NCBI GenBank assembly: GCA_963777725.1 | Contig: CAVZRR010000002.1 | Span: 1 to 64,000, forward strand | DNA length: 64,000 bases | From: RPQJ01 sp963777725 | GTDB lineage: Bacteria > Pseudomonadota > Gammaproteobacteria > Steroidobacterales > Steroidobacteraceae | Direction: 5' to 3' | Shown: positions 22,404 to 31,038 of the stretch, piece by piece | Numbering within the stretch: the first letter of the stretch is position 1 | Layout: each line of letters begins with the position of its first letter | Translations under genes and position numbers: made by a program | The notes under the pieces: generated by a model | What the model was told of the DNA's origin: nothing | What the model saw: only the letters and a program-made list of their open reading frames with translations | Databases searched by the model: none

Positions 22404-22551
22404 TTAGGGGATAGGGGGTAGGGGATGGGGATAGTGTAGGGGATCGTGGCACGGTTAGGGACGCAGCAGACGCGAACAGCGCAAAGCGTGCTCGGGGCCG
22501 GCGCGCCGGCCCTCCTCGCTATCCCCTATCCCCTATCCCCTATCCCCTCTT
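22404..22551. repeat. Inverted pair of heptad arrays between tig and clpP
   Basis: GGGGATA-type array at 22404-22441 and TATCCCC array at 22518-22551 surround about 76 bp that include the perfect palindrome GGGCCGGCGCGCCGGCCC (22495-22512). The unit fills the clpP 5' leader. Confidence 0.83.
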
Positions 22552-22558
22552 CGGCGCG

Positions 22559-23854
22559 TCACGCGCCGAAGTTCATCACGTCCTTGAACGTCGCCGCCTG
22601 ATCCGTGACCTTGGCGTGCTCGAGCAGCAGGTCCACGACCTGGTCCTCGATGACCATGTTCTCGACCTGGCGCAGCGCGTCGGCATTCTGCCGGTAGGCC
22701 TTGATGATCGCGTCGGGGTCCGGGTAGCTCGAGGCGAGGTCGGCCAGGCGGGCATCGACCCGCGCGCGGTCGATCTTGAGACCGCGGCTCTTGATCAGCT
22801 CGCCGACCAGCAGGCCGAGCGCGACGCGGCGGCGGGCGGTCTCGACGAACGGATCCGGCGGCGGCACCTGCGAAGCGTCCTTGGCGCCCATCCGGCGGGC
22901 CGCCTCGATCTGCATCTCGCGCACCTGCGCGTCGACCAGGCTCTTCGGCACCTCGGTCGGGTTCGCCGCGAGCAGCGCGTCGAGCAACTGCTGCTTCAAG
23001 CGCGCGCGCACGTTCTCGCCCAGCTCGCGGCGCATGTTGTCCGCGACTTCACTGCGCAGCTGCTCGATGCCGCCGTCGACCACGCCGTACTCGCGGCAGA
23101 ACTCTTCGTCCAGGTCGGGCAGGCGCTTCTCGTCCACCTTCTTGACGTGCACGTCGAACGACGCGACTTTCCCCGCCAGCGCCGGGTTGTGGTAATCGGC
23201 CGGGTACGGCACCTCGATCGACTTGTGCTCGCCCGCCTTGAGGCCGGTGATGCCAGCCTCGAAGGCCTTCAGCATGCGGCCGCCGCCGAGCAGCACGGCG
23301 ACGTCCTCGCCCTTGCTGCCTTCGAACGCGGCGCCGTCGATCTGGCCTTCGAAATCCATCGTGACGCGATCGCCCTCGCGGCACGCGCGGTCCACCGGAT
23401 CGAACTTCGGCCGCTGCTCACGCAGGTTCTGCACCATCGCGTCGACGTCGGCCTCGGTGACCTCGGCCGCCGGGCGCGTGACGGCGATGCCTTCGACACC
23501 CTGCAGCTCGATCTGCGGGAAGATCTCGAAGGTCGCGCGGTACTTGAGGTCCTCGTCCGGACCGACCGAGAGCGGCTCGATGCGCGGTCCCGCGGCCGGG
23601 TTGAGCTTCTCCTGCGTGACGGCCTCGGCGAAGCTCGACTGCATCAGGTCGGACAGCACTTCCTGTCGCACCTGCGCGCCGAACTGCTGCTTGACGACCT
23701 TCGGCGGCACCTTGCCGGGCCGGAAGCCCTTGAGCTTCACGGTGCGGCCGACGCGCTTCAGGCGCTCGTCGATCGCCTGCTCGATGCGCTCGCGCGGGAC
23801 GCTCACTTCCATCCGGCGCTCGAGGGCGCTCGTCGTCTCGACAGAAACCTGCAT
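22559..23854 (-). CDS. tig: Trigger factor
   Basis: 431-aa ribosome-associated chaperone and prolyl isomerase. The N-terminal ribosome-binding domain has the signature KGFRPGKVPPKVVKQQFG near residues 40-60 (GFRxGKxP). The FKBP-type domain spans about 160-245 (GDRVTMDFEGQIDGAAFEGSKGED, GLKAGEHKSIEVPYP), and the helical C-terminal chaperone domain follows. Start ATG 23854. First gene of the tig-clpP-clpX-lon-hupB block, separated from clpP by a heptad element. Confidence 0.96.
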   Translation of the reverse strand: MQVSVETTSALERRMEVSVPRERIEQAIDERLKRVGRTVKLKGFRPGKVPPKVVKQQFGAQVRQEVLSDLMQSSFAEAVTQEKLNPAAGPRIEPLSVGPDEDLKYRATFEIFPQIELQGVEGIAVTRPAAEVTEADVDAMVQNLREQRPKFDPVDRACREGDRVTMDFEGQIDGAAFEGSKGEDVAVLLGGGRMLKAFEAGITGLKAGEHKSIEVPYPADYHNPALAGKVASFDVHVKKVDEKRLPDLDEEFCREYGVVDGGIEQLRSEVADNMRRELGENVRARLKQQLLDALLAANPTEVPKSLVDAQVREMQIEAARRMGAKDASQVPPPDPFVETARRRVALGLLVGELIKSRGLKIDRARVDARLADLASSYPDPDAIIKAYRQNADALRQVENMVIEDQVVDLLLEHAKVTDQAATFKDVMNFGA

Positions 23855-23952
23855 GCTCGGTCCTCGAAAGGGTCAGGGGCTCGTCGGGCGGGCACCCGGA
23901 AAAGCCGCATATTCTGCCACGGAATCACCCCGCCCGCGGAACGGCGCGGGGA

Positions 23953-24038
23953 TGGTGCGAAAGGAGGGACTCGAACCCTCACGGGGGTTACCCACTGGAA
24001 CCTAAATCCAGCGCGTCTACCAGTTCCGCCACTTTCGC
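23953..24038 (-). tRNA. tRNA-Leu (TAG)
   Basis: 86 nt with encoded CCA and the long variable arm of class II tRNAs. Acceptor GCGAAAG/CTTTCGC; anticodon stem-loop CTGGATTTAGGTTCCAG gives anticodon TAG; T arm GGTTCGAGTCC. Upstream of tig; a GC-rich hairpin follows at 23929-23952. Confidence 0.96.
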
Positions 24039-24084
24039 GCGCCCGGCCACCCGTTCGCCGGGAGGGCGGGATTCTATAGGTAAA

Positions 24085-25062
24085 TCAAGCGACAAGCGCG
24101 GAATGGCGCAGTCTCATTCGAGCCAGATCCTGCGACAGGTACAACTCGGCCGGCGGCTGCCCCTTGCGGCCGAACAGCATGACGTCCGCGATCCGCGCCA
24201 GGTCCATCGATCGGCCCTGCGGCGCCGACTCGACCGCGGCCAGCGCGACCCGGATGGTCGTGCGGGTCTGCGGCGGGATCACCAGGGGCAGGTTGAGCCG
24301 GTCCGAATGGTTCCAGTCGTGCGCTGCGTCGAAAACGCGAAACGTCAGCTGCAGTTCGCGCTCCGCCGGGTTGGTGATGTCCACCGCGACGATGGAATAG
24401 CCGCGCCAGTCCGCCTGCGGCTCGAGGACGCGCATGGCCGCGACGTGTTGCTCATCGTAGCGAATGAGCAACGCGCGTTCGTCGACCTCCTGCGCCCAGG
24501 GCGCCGGAAGCGCCGCAATCCACGCACGCGAGCCTTCGGTCGTGACGAACCGCAGGCCTTCGGGTCCGCGGAAATCGACGATGGTCGGGAAGACAACTGC
24601 CCGCTGCGCGTATGCGCGTGCCGTCTGCAGTGGCGGCCAGGCGACGAACGTGATGCCTGCCAGAGCGATGGCAATCGCTGGCCAGGCGTGGTCTCCTGGC
24701 GGTCGCTGCAGCAGGCTCCAGAGCGCAAGGCCGGTCGCCGCGCCGGCCGCGTCGGTCATGACGTCGAACACGGACCCGGGACGGCCGCCCAGCGATTGGA
24801 CGACCTCGATCAGGATACCGAGCACCAGGGCAGCGACGAAAGCGATGACGTAGGCCGAACGACGGGTTCGCGCTTCGGGCGCGCGCATCAGCAGCAGCAA
24901 TACGGCGACGGCAGCAAAGATCGGACCGTGTGCGGAATCGAGCAGCGCGCGGTGCCAAAGGCCGTGGCCGGGAACTTCGACGAACAGCAGCACGGACAGT
25001 GAGCCTGCCATTCCGATCGTCAGCAGGGCTCGCGCAAAGGTCCGTTGAGTTGCAGTCAGCAC
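24085..25062 (-). CDS. VanZ-like membrane protein with C-terminal beta-rich domain
   Basis: About 325 aa from GTG 25062 (VLTATQRTFARALLTIG). Four to five hydrophobic segments in the first 160 residues carry the VanZ-like pattern (HGPIFAAVAVLLLL, LGILIEVVQSLGGRPGSVFDVMTDAAGAATG). The remaining 170 residues are soluble and beta-rich (DWRGYSIVAVDITNPAERELQLTFRVFDAAHDW), resembling a carbohydrate-binding or exported sensory domain. An in-frame ATG at 25209 would add 49 less convincing residues. Function unknown; VanZ relatives are integral membrane proteins sometimes tied to envelope or polysaccharide traits. Confidence 0.65.
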   Translation of the reverse strand: MLTATQRTFARALLTIGMAGSLSVLLFVEVPGHGLWHRALLDSAHGPIFAAVAVLLLLMRAPEARTRRSAYVIAFVAALVLGILIEVVQSLGGRPGSVFDVMTDAAGAATGLALWSLLQRPPGDHAWPAIAIALAGITFVAWPPLQTARAYAQRAVVFPTIVDFRGPEGLRFVTTEGSRAWIAALPAPWAQEVDERALLIRYDEQHVAAMRVLEPQADWRGYSIVAVDITNPAERELQLTFRVFDAAHDWNHSDRLNLPLVIPPQTRTTIRVALAAVESAPQGRSMDLARIADVMLFGRKGQPPAELYLSQDLARMRLRHSALVA

Positions 25063-25343
25063 TTCGTTGCTCGCCTTCGCCTGCGGGGATCGGCCCGGGA
25101 TCCAGTCCTCGGCAAATCTACCGGCAATCGCTTGATTGGGGACAGCACAGATCGGTCCAACCGAGAACTCCGCACCAGAATCGGGCGCCGGTGCCGAGCC
25201 CGGAACCATCGATGGTGCAGCGACGCCTGCGCACGGACTCGTTGATTCACTGCAATACAGCGACGATCCGCGTCTTGTGGCCCCACGCTGACGATGGCAC
25301 GCGAATTGCTTCGCTGCTGCAGAACAACACCGCGCGGACCCCG

Positions 25344-26714
25344 ATGAAAAACCTCGTGCCGGAGCACCTCGGCTGGCGCATCAAGCCCGGCATCCTGGGG
25401 CAGCACGCCTCGAGTCCACAGTCCGTGCACGCACTGCTCGGCTACTTCCTGAAGGACCGGGAGTCGCCCACACCCTTCCCCGGGCGCGACCGCCTCGCCC
25501 GCGAAGGGTTGTTCGACTGGGGACTGGGACCGCCGCTCGAGAAGGTCATCGAGGGACCGCAGCACCTGCAGCACCTGTTGCAGGTGCCCGAGCTGTACCG
25601 CCAGAGCGTCGCGATCATCGAGCCGTGGCCGGACGTCGGCACGAACCCGCGCGGCGAGCAGGTGCGTGCTTCGAAGAACATCGCCTACATGCTGCAGCAG
25701 ATCGCCGATGCGGACACGATCCTGTACCCGGTCTGGCGCAGCGGCATCGAGAATCCCGGCCGCCTCGCCAACGTGCTGAGCGCCGGGATCGCAACGGTCG
25801 TCCAGGGTGGCAATCCGTCGGTGCACGACGCCCGCAGCTTCGACGGCGGCAAGGCGAGCCTCGAGGAACTGCTGTCGCTGGTTGACGAGCTGCTGCTGCG
25901 CCGCTCGACGGGCAGCGGGCCGAGCATCTTCATCTGCCTCGGGCACCAGCTTGCCGCGGCTTCCCACATCCGCCTCGTGCGGCGCGCTGCCCTTGAGGTC
26001 CTCGGTCTTACGCAGCTGTCGATGGACGCGTCTGGCCGGGCCTTGGCTGCATTGCAGCGGCTGTGCCAGCACATCGTCGAGGTCGGTGAATCGCTGCCGG
26101 TCATCAAGTCGGGCGAGATCGTCGCGACGGGCTGGGATCACCCCGGCTTTGCGGTTGCGCGAAACGAGAGCCTCGAGATCGGTACGCGGCGGCTGATGCA
26201 CTACGCGCAGCGCGGCGACCGCTCGCACATCCCGGAGGAACTGCACGCGACGCACGCACTGGTCGCGGACGAACTGGAGGGCGTGATCGACGTGCTGATG
26301 ACGCTCGAGCGCGAGGTCTACGTCGAGATGTTCCACGGCGACGAGGTTAACGAGGAGGCGGCGTTGTTCGCCAACTGGGCCTACAAGAACCTGCACGACG
26401 CGATCATCCCGATGCGCCATGCGCTGGCGGTGAGCCCGGTCTCGTGGCTGCTGAGCCTGCCGTACGCGGTCGAGATGCTCGGGCAGACGCGCGTGGACGA
26501 CGCCAGCTGGACCGAGGTCAGCTCGACCGCGATCTACTACAAGGACTGGGAAACGCGACGGATCCGTCGCTCGTTCACGTGCCAGTTCCACCCGGAGCTG
26601 ATGGCCGACATCCGCGACATCGGCGGGCGCTCGGGACCCCGCTACCAGGAACTGAAGGAGAACGACGGGGTGCGGCTCTTCATGCAACTCCTGTATCACG
26701 GGATGCAGGAGTGA
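25344..26714 (+). CDS. Glutamine amidotransferase class I-like protein of unknown substrate
   Basis: About 456 aa from ATG 25344 (MKNLVPEHLGWRIKPGILG); an in-frame ATG at 25212 would give 500 aa. Contains a plausible GATase triad: Cys198 in ICLGHQLA (the C-x-GHQ nucleophile elbow) and His416/Glu418 in CQFHPEL. The Cys-to-His spacing is about 218 residues, far longer than the 80-100 usual in class I domains, so a large insert interrupts the fold. No synthetase partner domain is visible and neighbours give no pathway (VanZ-like gene divergent, tRNA cluster downstream). Likely cytoplasmic. The substrate cannot be named. Confidence 0.7.
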   Translation: MKNLVPEHLGWRIKPGILGQHASSPQSVHALLGYFLKDRESPTPFPGRDRLAREGLFDWGLGPPLEKVIEGPQHLQHLLQVPELYRQSVAIIEPWPDVGTNPRGEQVRASKNIAYMLQQIADADTILYPVWRSGIENPGRLANVLSAGIATVVQGGNPSVHDARSFDGGKASLEELLSLVDELLLRRSTGSGPSIFICLGHQLAAASHIRLVRRAALEVLGLTQLSMDASGRALAALQRLCQHIVEVGESLPVIKSGEIVATGWDHPGFAVARNESLEIGTRRLMHYAQRGDRSHIPEELHATHALVADELEGVIDVLMTLEREVYVEMFHGDEVNEEAALFANWAYKNLHDAIIPMRHALAVSPVSWLLSLPYAVEMLGQTRVDDASWTEVSSTAIYYKDWETRRIRRSFTCQFHPELMADIRDIGGRSGPRYQELKENDGVRLFMQLLYHGMQE

Positions 26715-26725
26715 CCGCGTGGAAG

Positions 26726-26801
26726 TGGTGGGCCGTGTAGGACTCGAACCTACGACCTACTGATTAAGAGTCAGCAGCTCTACCAACTGAGCTAACGGCC
26801 C
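26726..26801 (-). tRNA. tRNA-Lys (CTT)
   Basis: 76 nt with CCA. Acceptor GGGCCGT/ACGGCCC, anticodon loop CTCTTAA giving CTT, T arm GGTTCGAGTCC. Last of a four-tRNA minus-strand cluster, 11 bp after the amidotransferase-like stop (convergent). Confidence 0.97.
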
Positions 26802-26816
26802 CACGTGCAAAACAGG

Positions 26817-26893
26817 TGGGGTGGACGATGGGATTCGAACCCACGACCTCCTGGACCACAACCAGGAGCTCTAACCAGCTGAGCTACGTCCAC
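26817..26893 (-). tRNA. tRNA-His (GTG)
   Basis: 77 nt with CCA. Acceptor GTGGACG/CGTCCAC, discriminator C, anticodon GTG in TTGTGGT, T arm GGTTCGAATCC. The base before the 5' end (26894 complement) is G, so the G-1 identity base is encoded. Confidence 0.97.
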
Positions 26894-26915
26894 CATCGTC
26901 CAGACAAACCGATCC

Positions 26916-26992
26916 TGGCGCGCCCGGCAGGACTCGAACCTGCGACCCTCGGCTTAGAAGGCCGATGCTCTATCCGGCTGAGCTACGGGCGC
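26916..26992 (-). tRNA. tRNA-Arg (TCT)
   Basis: 77 nt with CCA. Acceptor GCGCCCG/CGGGCGC, anticodon loop CTTCTAA giving TCT, T arm GGTTCGAGTCC. Between tRNA-Pro and tRNA-His. Confidence 0.97.
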
Positions 26993-27016
26993 GTGTCGTC
27001 CGAGTCGCGATCCGGA

Positions 27017-27093
27017 TGGTCGGGGCAGAGGGATTCGAACCCCCGACCCTCTGCTCCCAAAGCAGATGCGCTACCAGACTGCGCCATGCCCCG
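27017..27093 (-). tRNA. tRNA-Pro (TGG)
   Basis: 77 nt with CCA. Acceptor CGGGGCA/TGCCCCG, anticodon loop TTTGGGA giving TGG, T arm GGTTCGAATCC. First gene of the Pro-Arg-His-Lys cluster, which resembles the enterobacterial Arg-His-Leu-Pro operon in composition; divergent from folD. Confidence 0.97.
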
Positions 27094-27215
27094 CCCTGTA
27101 CCGACAGCGCCCGGCCCCTTACGGGAGCGCGAATGATACGGACCGCACCCCAGAGCGTCAATTTGCGTGAGCCCCGCTCTCGTTCGACAGGCGGCGGCCG
27201 TGCCAGAATGCGCGG

Positions 27216-28067
27216 ATGACGGCCCAGATCATCGACGGCAAGGCGATCGCAGCTCAGTTCCGCCGGGAAGTGCGCGAGCTGAGTGACCTCATGGCGGCGC
27301 AGGGCAAGCGTCGGCCCGGGCTCGCCGTCGTGCTCGTCGGCGACGACCCGGCCTCTCACGTCTACGTGCGCAACAAGCGCCTGGCCTGCGACGAGTGCGG
27401 CTTCGTCTCGGTGAGCCACGACCTGCCCCACTCCGCGACCCAGACCGAGTTGCTGAGCCTGATCGACCGGCTGAATTCGGACCCCGCGATCGATGGCATC
27501 CTGGTGCAGGTGCCGCTGCCGGACCACATCGACGAGCGCGTCGTCATCGAGGCGATCTCGCCGAGCAAGGACGTGGACGGATTCCATCCCTACAACGTCG
27601 GGCGACTCGCGCTGCGCAATCCGCTGATGCGGCCGTGCACGCCCTATGGCGTGATCCGGATGCTCGAATACTGCGGCATTCCCGCCAAGGGCCAGCACGC
27701 GGTCGTCGTCGGCGCGTCCAACCTCGTCGGTCGCCCGATGGCGCTCGAACTGCTGCTCGCGGGTGCGACGGTCACGGTGTGTCATCGCTTCACGGCGGAT
27801 CTGCGCACGCACGTCGAGCGAGCGGAACTCCTCGTCGTCGCCGTCGGCCGGCCCGGATTGATTCCCGGCGACTGGGTGCGACCCGGCGCCGTGGTCGTGG
27901 ACGTGGGCATCAATCGAATGCCGGACGGCAAGCTCTGCGGCGACGTTCAGTTCGAGGCGGCGCGCGAGCGCGCGAGCTGGATCACGCCGGTGCCCGGCGG
28001 TGTCGGTCCGATGACCGTCGCGATGCTGATGAAGAACACGCTCGAGGCGGCGCAGAGAGGAAAATAG
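27216..28067 (+). CDS. folD: Bifunctional methylenetetrahydrofolate dehydrogenase/cyclohydrolase FolD
   Basis: 283-aa cytoplasmic enzyme interconverting 5,10-methylene-, methenyl- and 10-formyl-tetrahydrofolate with NADP. Signature VYVRNKRLACDECGF (catalytic Lys), ILVQVPLPDHIDERVVIEAISPSKDVDGFHPYNVG, NADP loop VVGASNLVGRP, and C-terminal PVPGGVGPMTVAMLMKNTLEAA. Start ATG 27216. Its TAG stop (28065-28067) lies inside a small palindrome shared with the convergent cysS gene. Confidence 0.97.
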   Translation: MTAQIIDGKAIAAQFRREVRELSDLMAAQGKRRPGLAVVLVGDDPASHVYVRNKRLACDECGFVSVSHDLPHSATQTELLSLIDRLNSDPAIDGILVQVPLPDHIDERVVIEAISPSKDVDGFHPYNVGRLALRNPLMRPCTPYGVIRMLEYCGIPAKGQHAVVVGASNLVGRPMALELLLAGATVTVCHRFTADLRTHVERAELLVVAVGRPGLIPGDWVRPGAVVVDVGINRMPDGKLCGDVQFEAARERASWITPVPGGVGPMTVAMLMKNTLEAAQRGK

Positions 28068-28080
28068 GGGTCCTATTTTC
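28060..28080. repeat. Mini-palindrome providing both folD and cysS stop codons
   Basis: 21-bp palindrome with arms GAAAATAGG and CCTATTTTC around GGT. Read on the plus strand AAATAG ends folD (TAG 28065-28067); read on the minus strand AAATAG ends cysS (TAG 28073-28075). The arms match the outer ends of the palindrome at 4217-4276, so it looks like an internally deleted relative. Confidence 0.85.
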
Positions 28081-29503
28081 GTCGCCAGAGCGTCTTGCCG
28101 CCGGGCTGGTCCTCCAGCAACACGCCACCCGCCGCGAGTGCGTCGCGAATCCGGTCCGACTCCTTGAAGTCCTTCGCCTTGCGGGCTGCGACACGCGCCT
28201 CGATCAGGCGCTCGATCTCGTCATCGCTCAAGCCCTCGCTCGCGGGCGCCGCCGACTCGCCCTGCTGGCCCGGCATCTTCAGCGGCCGTTTGCGCAGGAA
28301 CGTCTCCGGCTCGAGCCCGAGCAACCCGAGGCGAGACCCGAGCGCCTTCAATTCACCGGCAACGGCGGCGGCCTCGTCGAGGCGGCCCGCGGCCTTCGCG
28401 GTGTTCAGCTCGCGCGCCAGCGACTGCAACTCCGCCACCGCGATCGACGTGTTGAAGTCGTCGTCCATCGCGGCGACGAATCGCTCCGTCGCGGCAGTGA
28501 CGGGCGCCGGCACGGCAGGCGACACGCCGCGCAACGCCAGGTAGAGACGCTCGAGCGCCGTATCGGCCTGCGTGAGGCTGTCCGGCGTGTAGTTGATCGG
28601 CCCGCGATAGTGGCTGCCGACCATGAAGTAGCGCACGACCTCGGGATCGCGCACCCACTCGAGCACCTCGCGGATCGTGAAGAAATTGCCGAGTGATTTC
28701 GACATCTTCTCGTCGTCGACGCGCACGAAGCCGTTGTGCATCCAGACGTTGACGAACTTCGAGCCGCAGGCCGCGCAGGTCTGCGCGATCTCGTTCTCGT
28801 GGTGCGGGAACTTGAGGTCCATGCCGCCGCCGTGGATGTCGAAGTGCGAGCCGAGCAACTCCACCGACATCGCCGAGCACTCGATGTGCCAGCCCGGCCG
28901 GCCCGGACCCCACGGCGACTCCCAGGCCGGCTCGCCCGGCTTCGCGGCCTTCCACAGCACGAAGTCGAGCGGATCGCGCTTGGCTTCGTCCACTTCGATG
29001 CGCGCCCCGGCGCGCAAGTCCGCGAGACGCTTGCCGGAGAGCTGGCCGTAGGGTTCGAAACGCGCGACCGCGTAGTAAACGTCGCCATTGCCACCGACGT
29101 AGGCGTAACCCTTGTCGATCAGCGTCTGCACCATCGCGACGATCTGCGGCACGTATTCGGTCGCGCGCGGTTCGTGGTCCGCCAGCGCAACGCCGAGCGC
29201 CGCGCAGTCGTCGTGATAGGCGCGGATGAAGCGTTCCGTCAGCACGGCCATCGGCTCGCCGTTCTGCTGCGCGCGCTGGATGATCTTGTCGTCGATGTCG
29301 GTGATGTTGCGGACGAACGTCACGCGGTAGCCCGATGCCGCGAGATGACGACGCACCACGTCGAACACGATCAGCATCCGCGCGTGCCCCAGGTGGCAAT
29401 AGTCGTAGACGGTGATGCCGCACACGTACATGCGCGCCTCGCCCGGCGTCAGCGGCTGGAACGTTTCCTTGCGGCCCGTCAACGAATTGTGGATCTGCAG
29501 CAT
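28073..29503 (-). CDS. cysS: Cysteine--tRNA ligase
   Basis: Class I aminoacyl-tRNA synthetase of about 476 aa charging tRNA-Cys. HIGH-type motif is HLGHARM, followed by FDVVRRHL; zinc ligands lie in YVCGITVYD, the GWHIECSAMS block and FPHHENEIAQ; the KMSKS motif is EKMSKSLGN. Start ATG 29503 (MLQIHNSLTGRKETF); the longer frame overlaps nothing useful. Follows gltX with a 28-bp gap, so probably one operon. Confidence 0.96.
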   Translation of the reverse strand: MLQIHNSLTGRKETFQPLTPGEARMYVCGITVYDYCHLGHARMLIVFDVVRRHLAASGYRVTFVRNITDIDDKIIQRAQQNGEPMAVLTERFIRAYHDDCAALGVALADHEPRATEYVPQIVAMVQTLIDKGYAYVGGNGDVYYAVARFEPYGQLSGKRLADLRAGARIEVDEAKRDPLDFVLWKAAKPGEPAWESPWGPGRPGWHIECSAMSVELLGSHFDIHGGGMDLKFPHHENEIAQTCAACGSKFVNVWMHNGFVRVDDEKMSKSLGNFFTIREVLEWVRDPEVVRYFMVGSHYRGPINYTPDSLTQADTALERLYLALRGVSPAVPAPVTAATERFVAAMDDDFNTSIAVAELQSLARELNTAKAAGRLDEAAAVAGELKALGSRLGLLGLEPETFLRKRPLKMPGQQGESAAPASEGLSDDEIERLIEARVAARKAKDFKESDRIRDALAAGGVLLEDQPGGKTLWRRK

Positions 29504-29531
29504 GCGTCGATTCGCCTCGATTCCGTGTGCT

Positions 29532-30956
29532 TCAGGCTGCCGCGGCACGCGCGCCGGCCGCGTGGATGCGTTCACCGACCCGCTCGGCCCCCATCAACGC
29601 GGTGAGCGGCGCGAGTTCCGGCCCGTGCGTGCTGCCGGTCAAGGCCGCGCGCAGCGGCATGAACAGCGCCGCTCCCTTGCGCCCAGTGCTCGCGCCCACG
29701 GCGCGCGTCCAGGCCTTGAAGTCCGCGCCGTGGGTCTGCCAGGCCGCGGCGGCCTGCTCGAAGAACTCGCGCCCGGCCGCGGCGATCTCGCCAGCGGCCG
29801 TGTCGTCGGGCGCGACTTCACGATCGCAGACGATCCGGACCAGCGGTTCGACGTCGGCCGGGAACAGCAGGTTGCCGCGCACCGCGGCCACGAATGCCGC
29901 TTGCCTCGCGCCCTCGCCCAGCGGCGCCAGGCGATTCCCGAGCCACTCGAGCAACTCGGCTTCCGTAGCGCGCACCAGCGCCTCGCGCTGCCAGTGCCGT
30001 AGCTGGGCCTCGTCGAAGTGCGCCGCGGACCGGCTGCTGCGCGCCAGGTCGAAGTAGCGCGGCATCTCGTCCGTCTCGAGCCAGCCGTCGTGCCCGCACG
30101 CGTGGCCGAGCCGCACCAGGTAGTTGCGCAGCGCGCCGGGCAGGTAGCCCTGGCTGCGCAGGTCGTGCAGGCTGGCCGCGCCTTCGCGTTTCGACAGCGG
30201 CGCACCGCTCGCACCCAGCAGCAACGGCAGATGACCGTACTGCGGCGCCGGCCGGCCGAGCGCCTCGAGCAGCAGGATCTGGCGCGGCGTGTTGGCGAGG
30301 TGATCGTCGCCGCGCAACACGAGCGTGATGCCCATGTCCGCGTCGTCCACGGCATTGCCGAGGAAAAAGGCGACGCTGCCGTCCGCGCGCAGGATCACGA
30401 AGTCGCCGATGTCGTCGGTCGCAAAGCGCTGCTCGCCGTGGATCAGGTCCGTGAATTCGACCTTGCGGCCGGCCGGCACGCGAAACCGCAGCGCGGGCCG
30501 CGCCCCGGTCGCCTTGCGACGCGCCACCTCGTCGGTGGACAGGGCCGCGCAGGTTCCCGCATAGCGCGGCGGCCGGCCGGCCGCGAGTTGCGCGCGGCGC
30601 GACAGCTTCAATTCCTCGGGCGAGCAGAAGCACGGGTAGACCCGCCCCTGTGCTTCCAGGATCGCCACCGCATGCGCGTACTTTTCCGCGCGCTCGCTCT
30701 GCCGATAGGGCGCATGCGGACCGCCCACGTCCGGCCCCTCGGACCACTCGAGCCCGAGCCAGCGCAGGTCCTCGAGCAGTCGCTGCAGCAGTGACTCCTC
30801 GCTGCGCTCCGCGTCCGTGTCCTCGATGCGCAACACCAGCCGACCACCGCTCGCCCGCGCCGCGAGATCGTTGAACAGCGCCGTGCGGGCGTTGCCCAGG
30901 TGCAGGGCGCCGGTCGGGCTCGGGGCGAAGCGCGTCACGTACGGGTGCGAAGACAT
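29532..30956 (-). CDS. gltX: Glutamate--tRNA ligase
   Basis: 474-aa class I synthetase. HIGH-type motif is PSPTGALHLGNARTALFN and RIEDTDAERSEESL follows. The Cys pair CFCSPEELKLSRRAQ is typical of bacterial GluRS, and the KMSKS-equivalent is GAPLSKREG, a variant of the more usual LSKRHG. Start ATG 30956 (MSSHPYVTRFAPSPTG); the upstream in-frame ATG at 31022 overlaps the lpxH promoter side. Length argues for a full GluRS rather than the short GluQ-RS paralogue. It could be non-discriminating if gatCAB is present elsewhere. Confidence 0.93.
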   Translation of the reverse strand: MSSHPYVTRFAPSPTGALHLGNARTALFNDLAARASGGRLVLRIEDTDAERSEESLLQRLLEDLRWLGLEWSEGPDVGGPHAPYRQSERAEKYAHAVAILEAQGRVYPCFCSPEELKLSRRAQLAAGRPPRYAGTCAALSTDEVARRKATGARPALRFRVPAGRKVEFTDLIHGEQRFATDDIGDFVILRADGSVAFFLGNAVDDADMGITLVLRGDDHLANTPRQILLLEALGRPAPQYGHLPLLLGASGAPLSKREGAASLHDLRSQGYLPGALRNYLVRLGHACGHDGWLETDEMPRYFDLARSSRSAAHFDEAQLRHWQREALVRATEAELLEWLGNRLAPLGEGARQAAFVAAVRGNLLFPADVEPLVRIVCDREVAPDDTAAGEIAAAGREFFEQAAAAWQTHGADFKAWTRAVGASTGRKGAALFMPLRAALTGSTHGPELAPLTALMGAERVGERIHAAGARAAAA

Positions 30957-31038
30957 AGCCGCACATGTTACCGGATCGCACCGGTTCGCTTGCGAGGTGC
31001 GCTGGCCGGGGGCGCTCCGCACACCGTAACATCGGGGC

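Noticed and set aside
22399..22452. Longer clpP start giving SPTPYPLIP residues.
   Set aside because: Translation of a heptad repeat, not a conserved N terminus.
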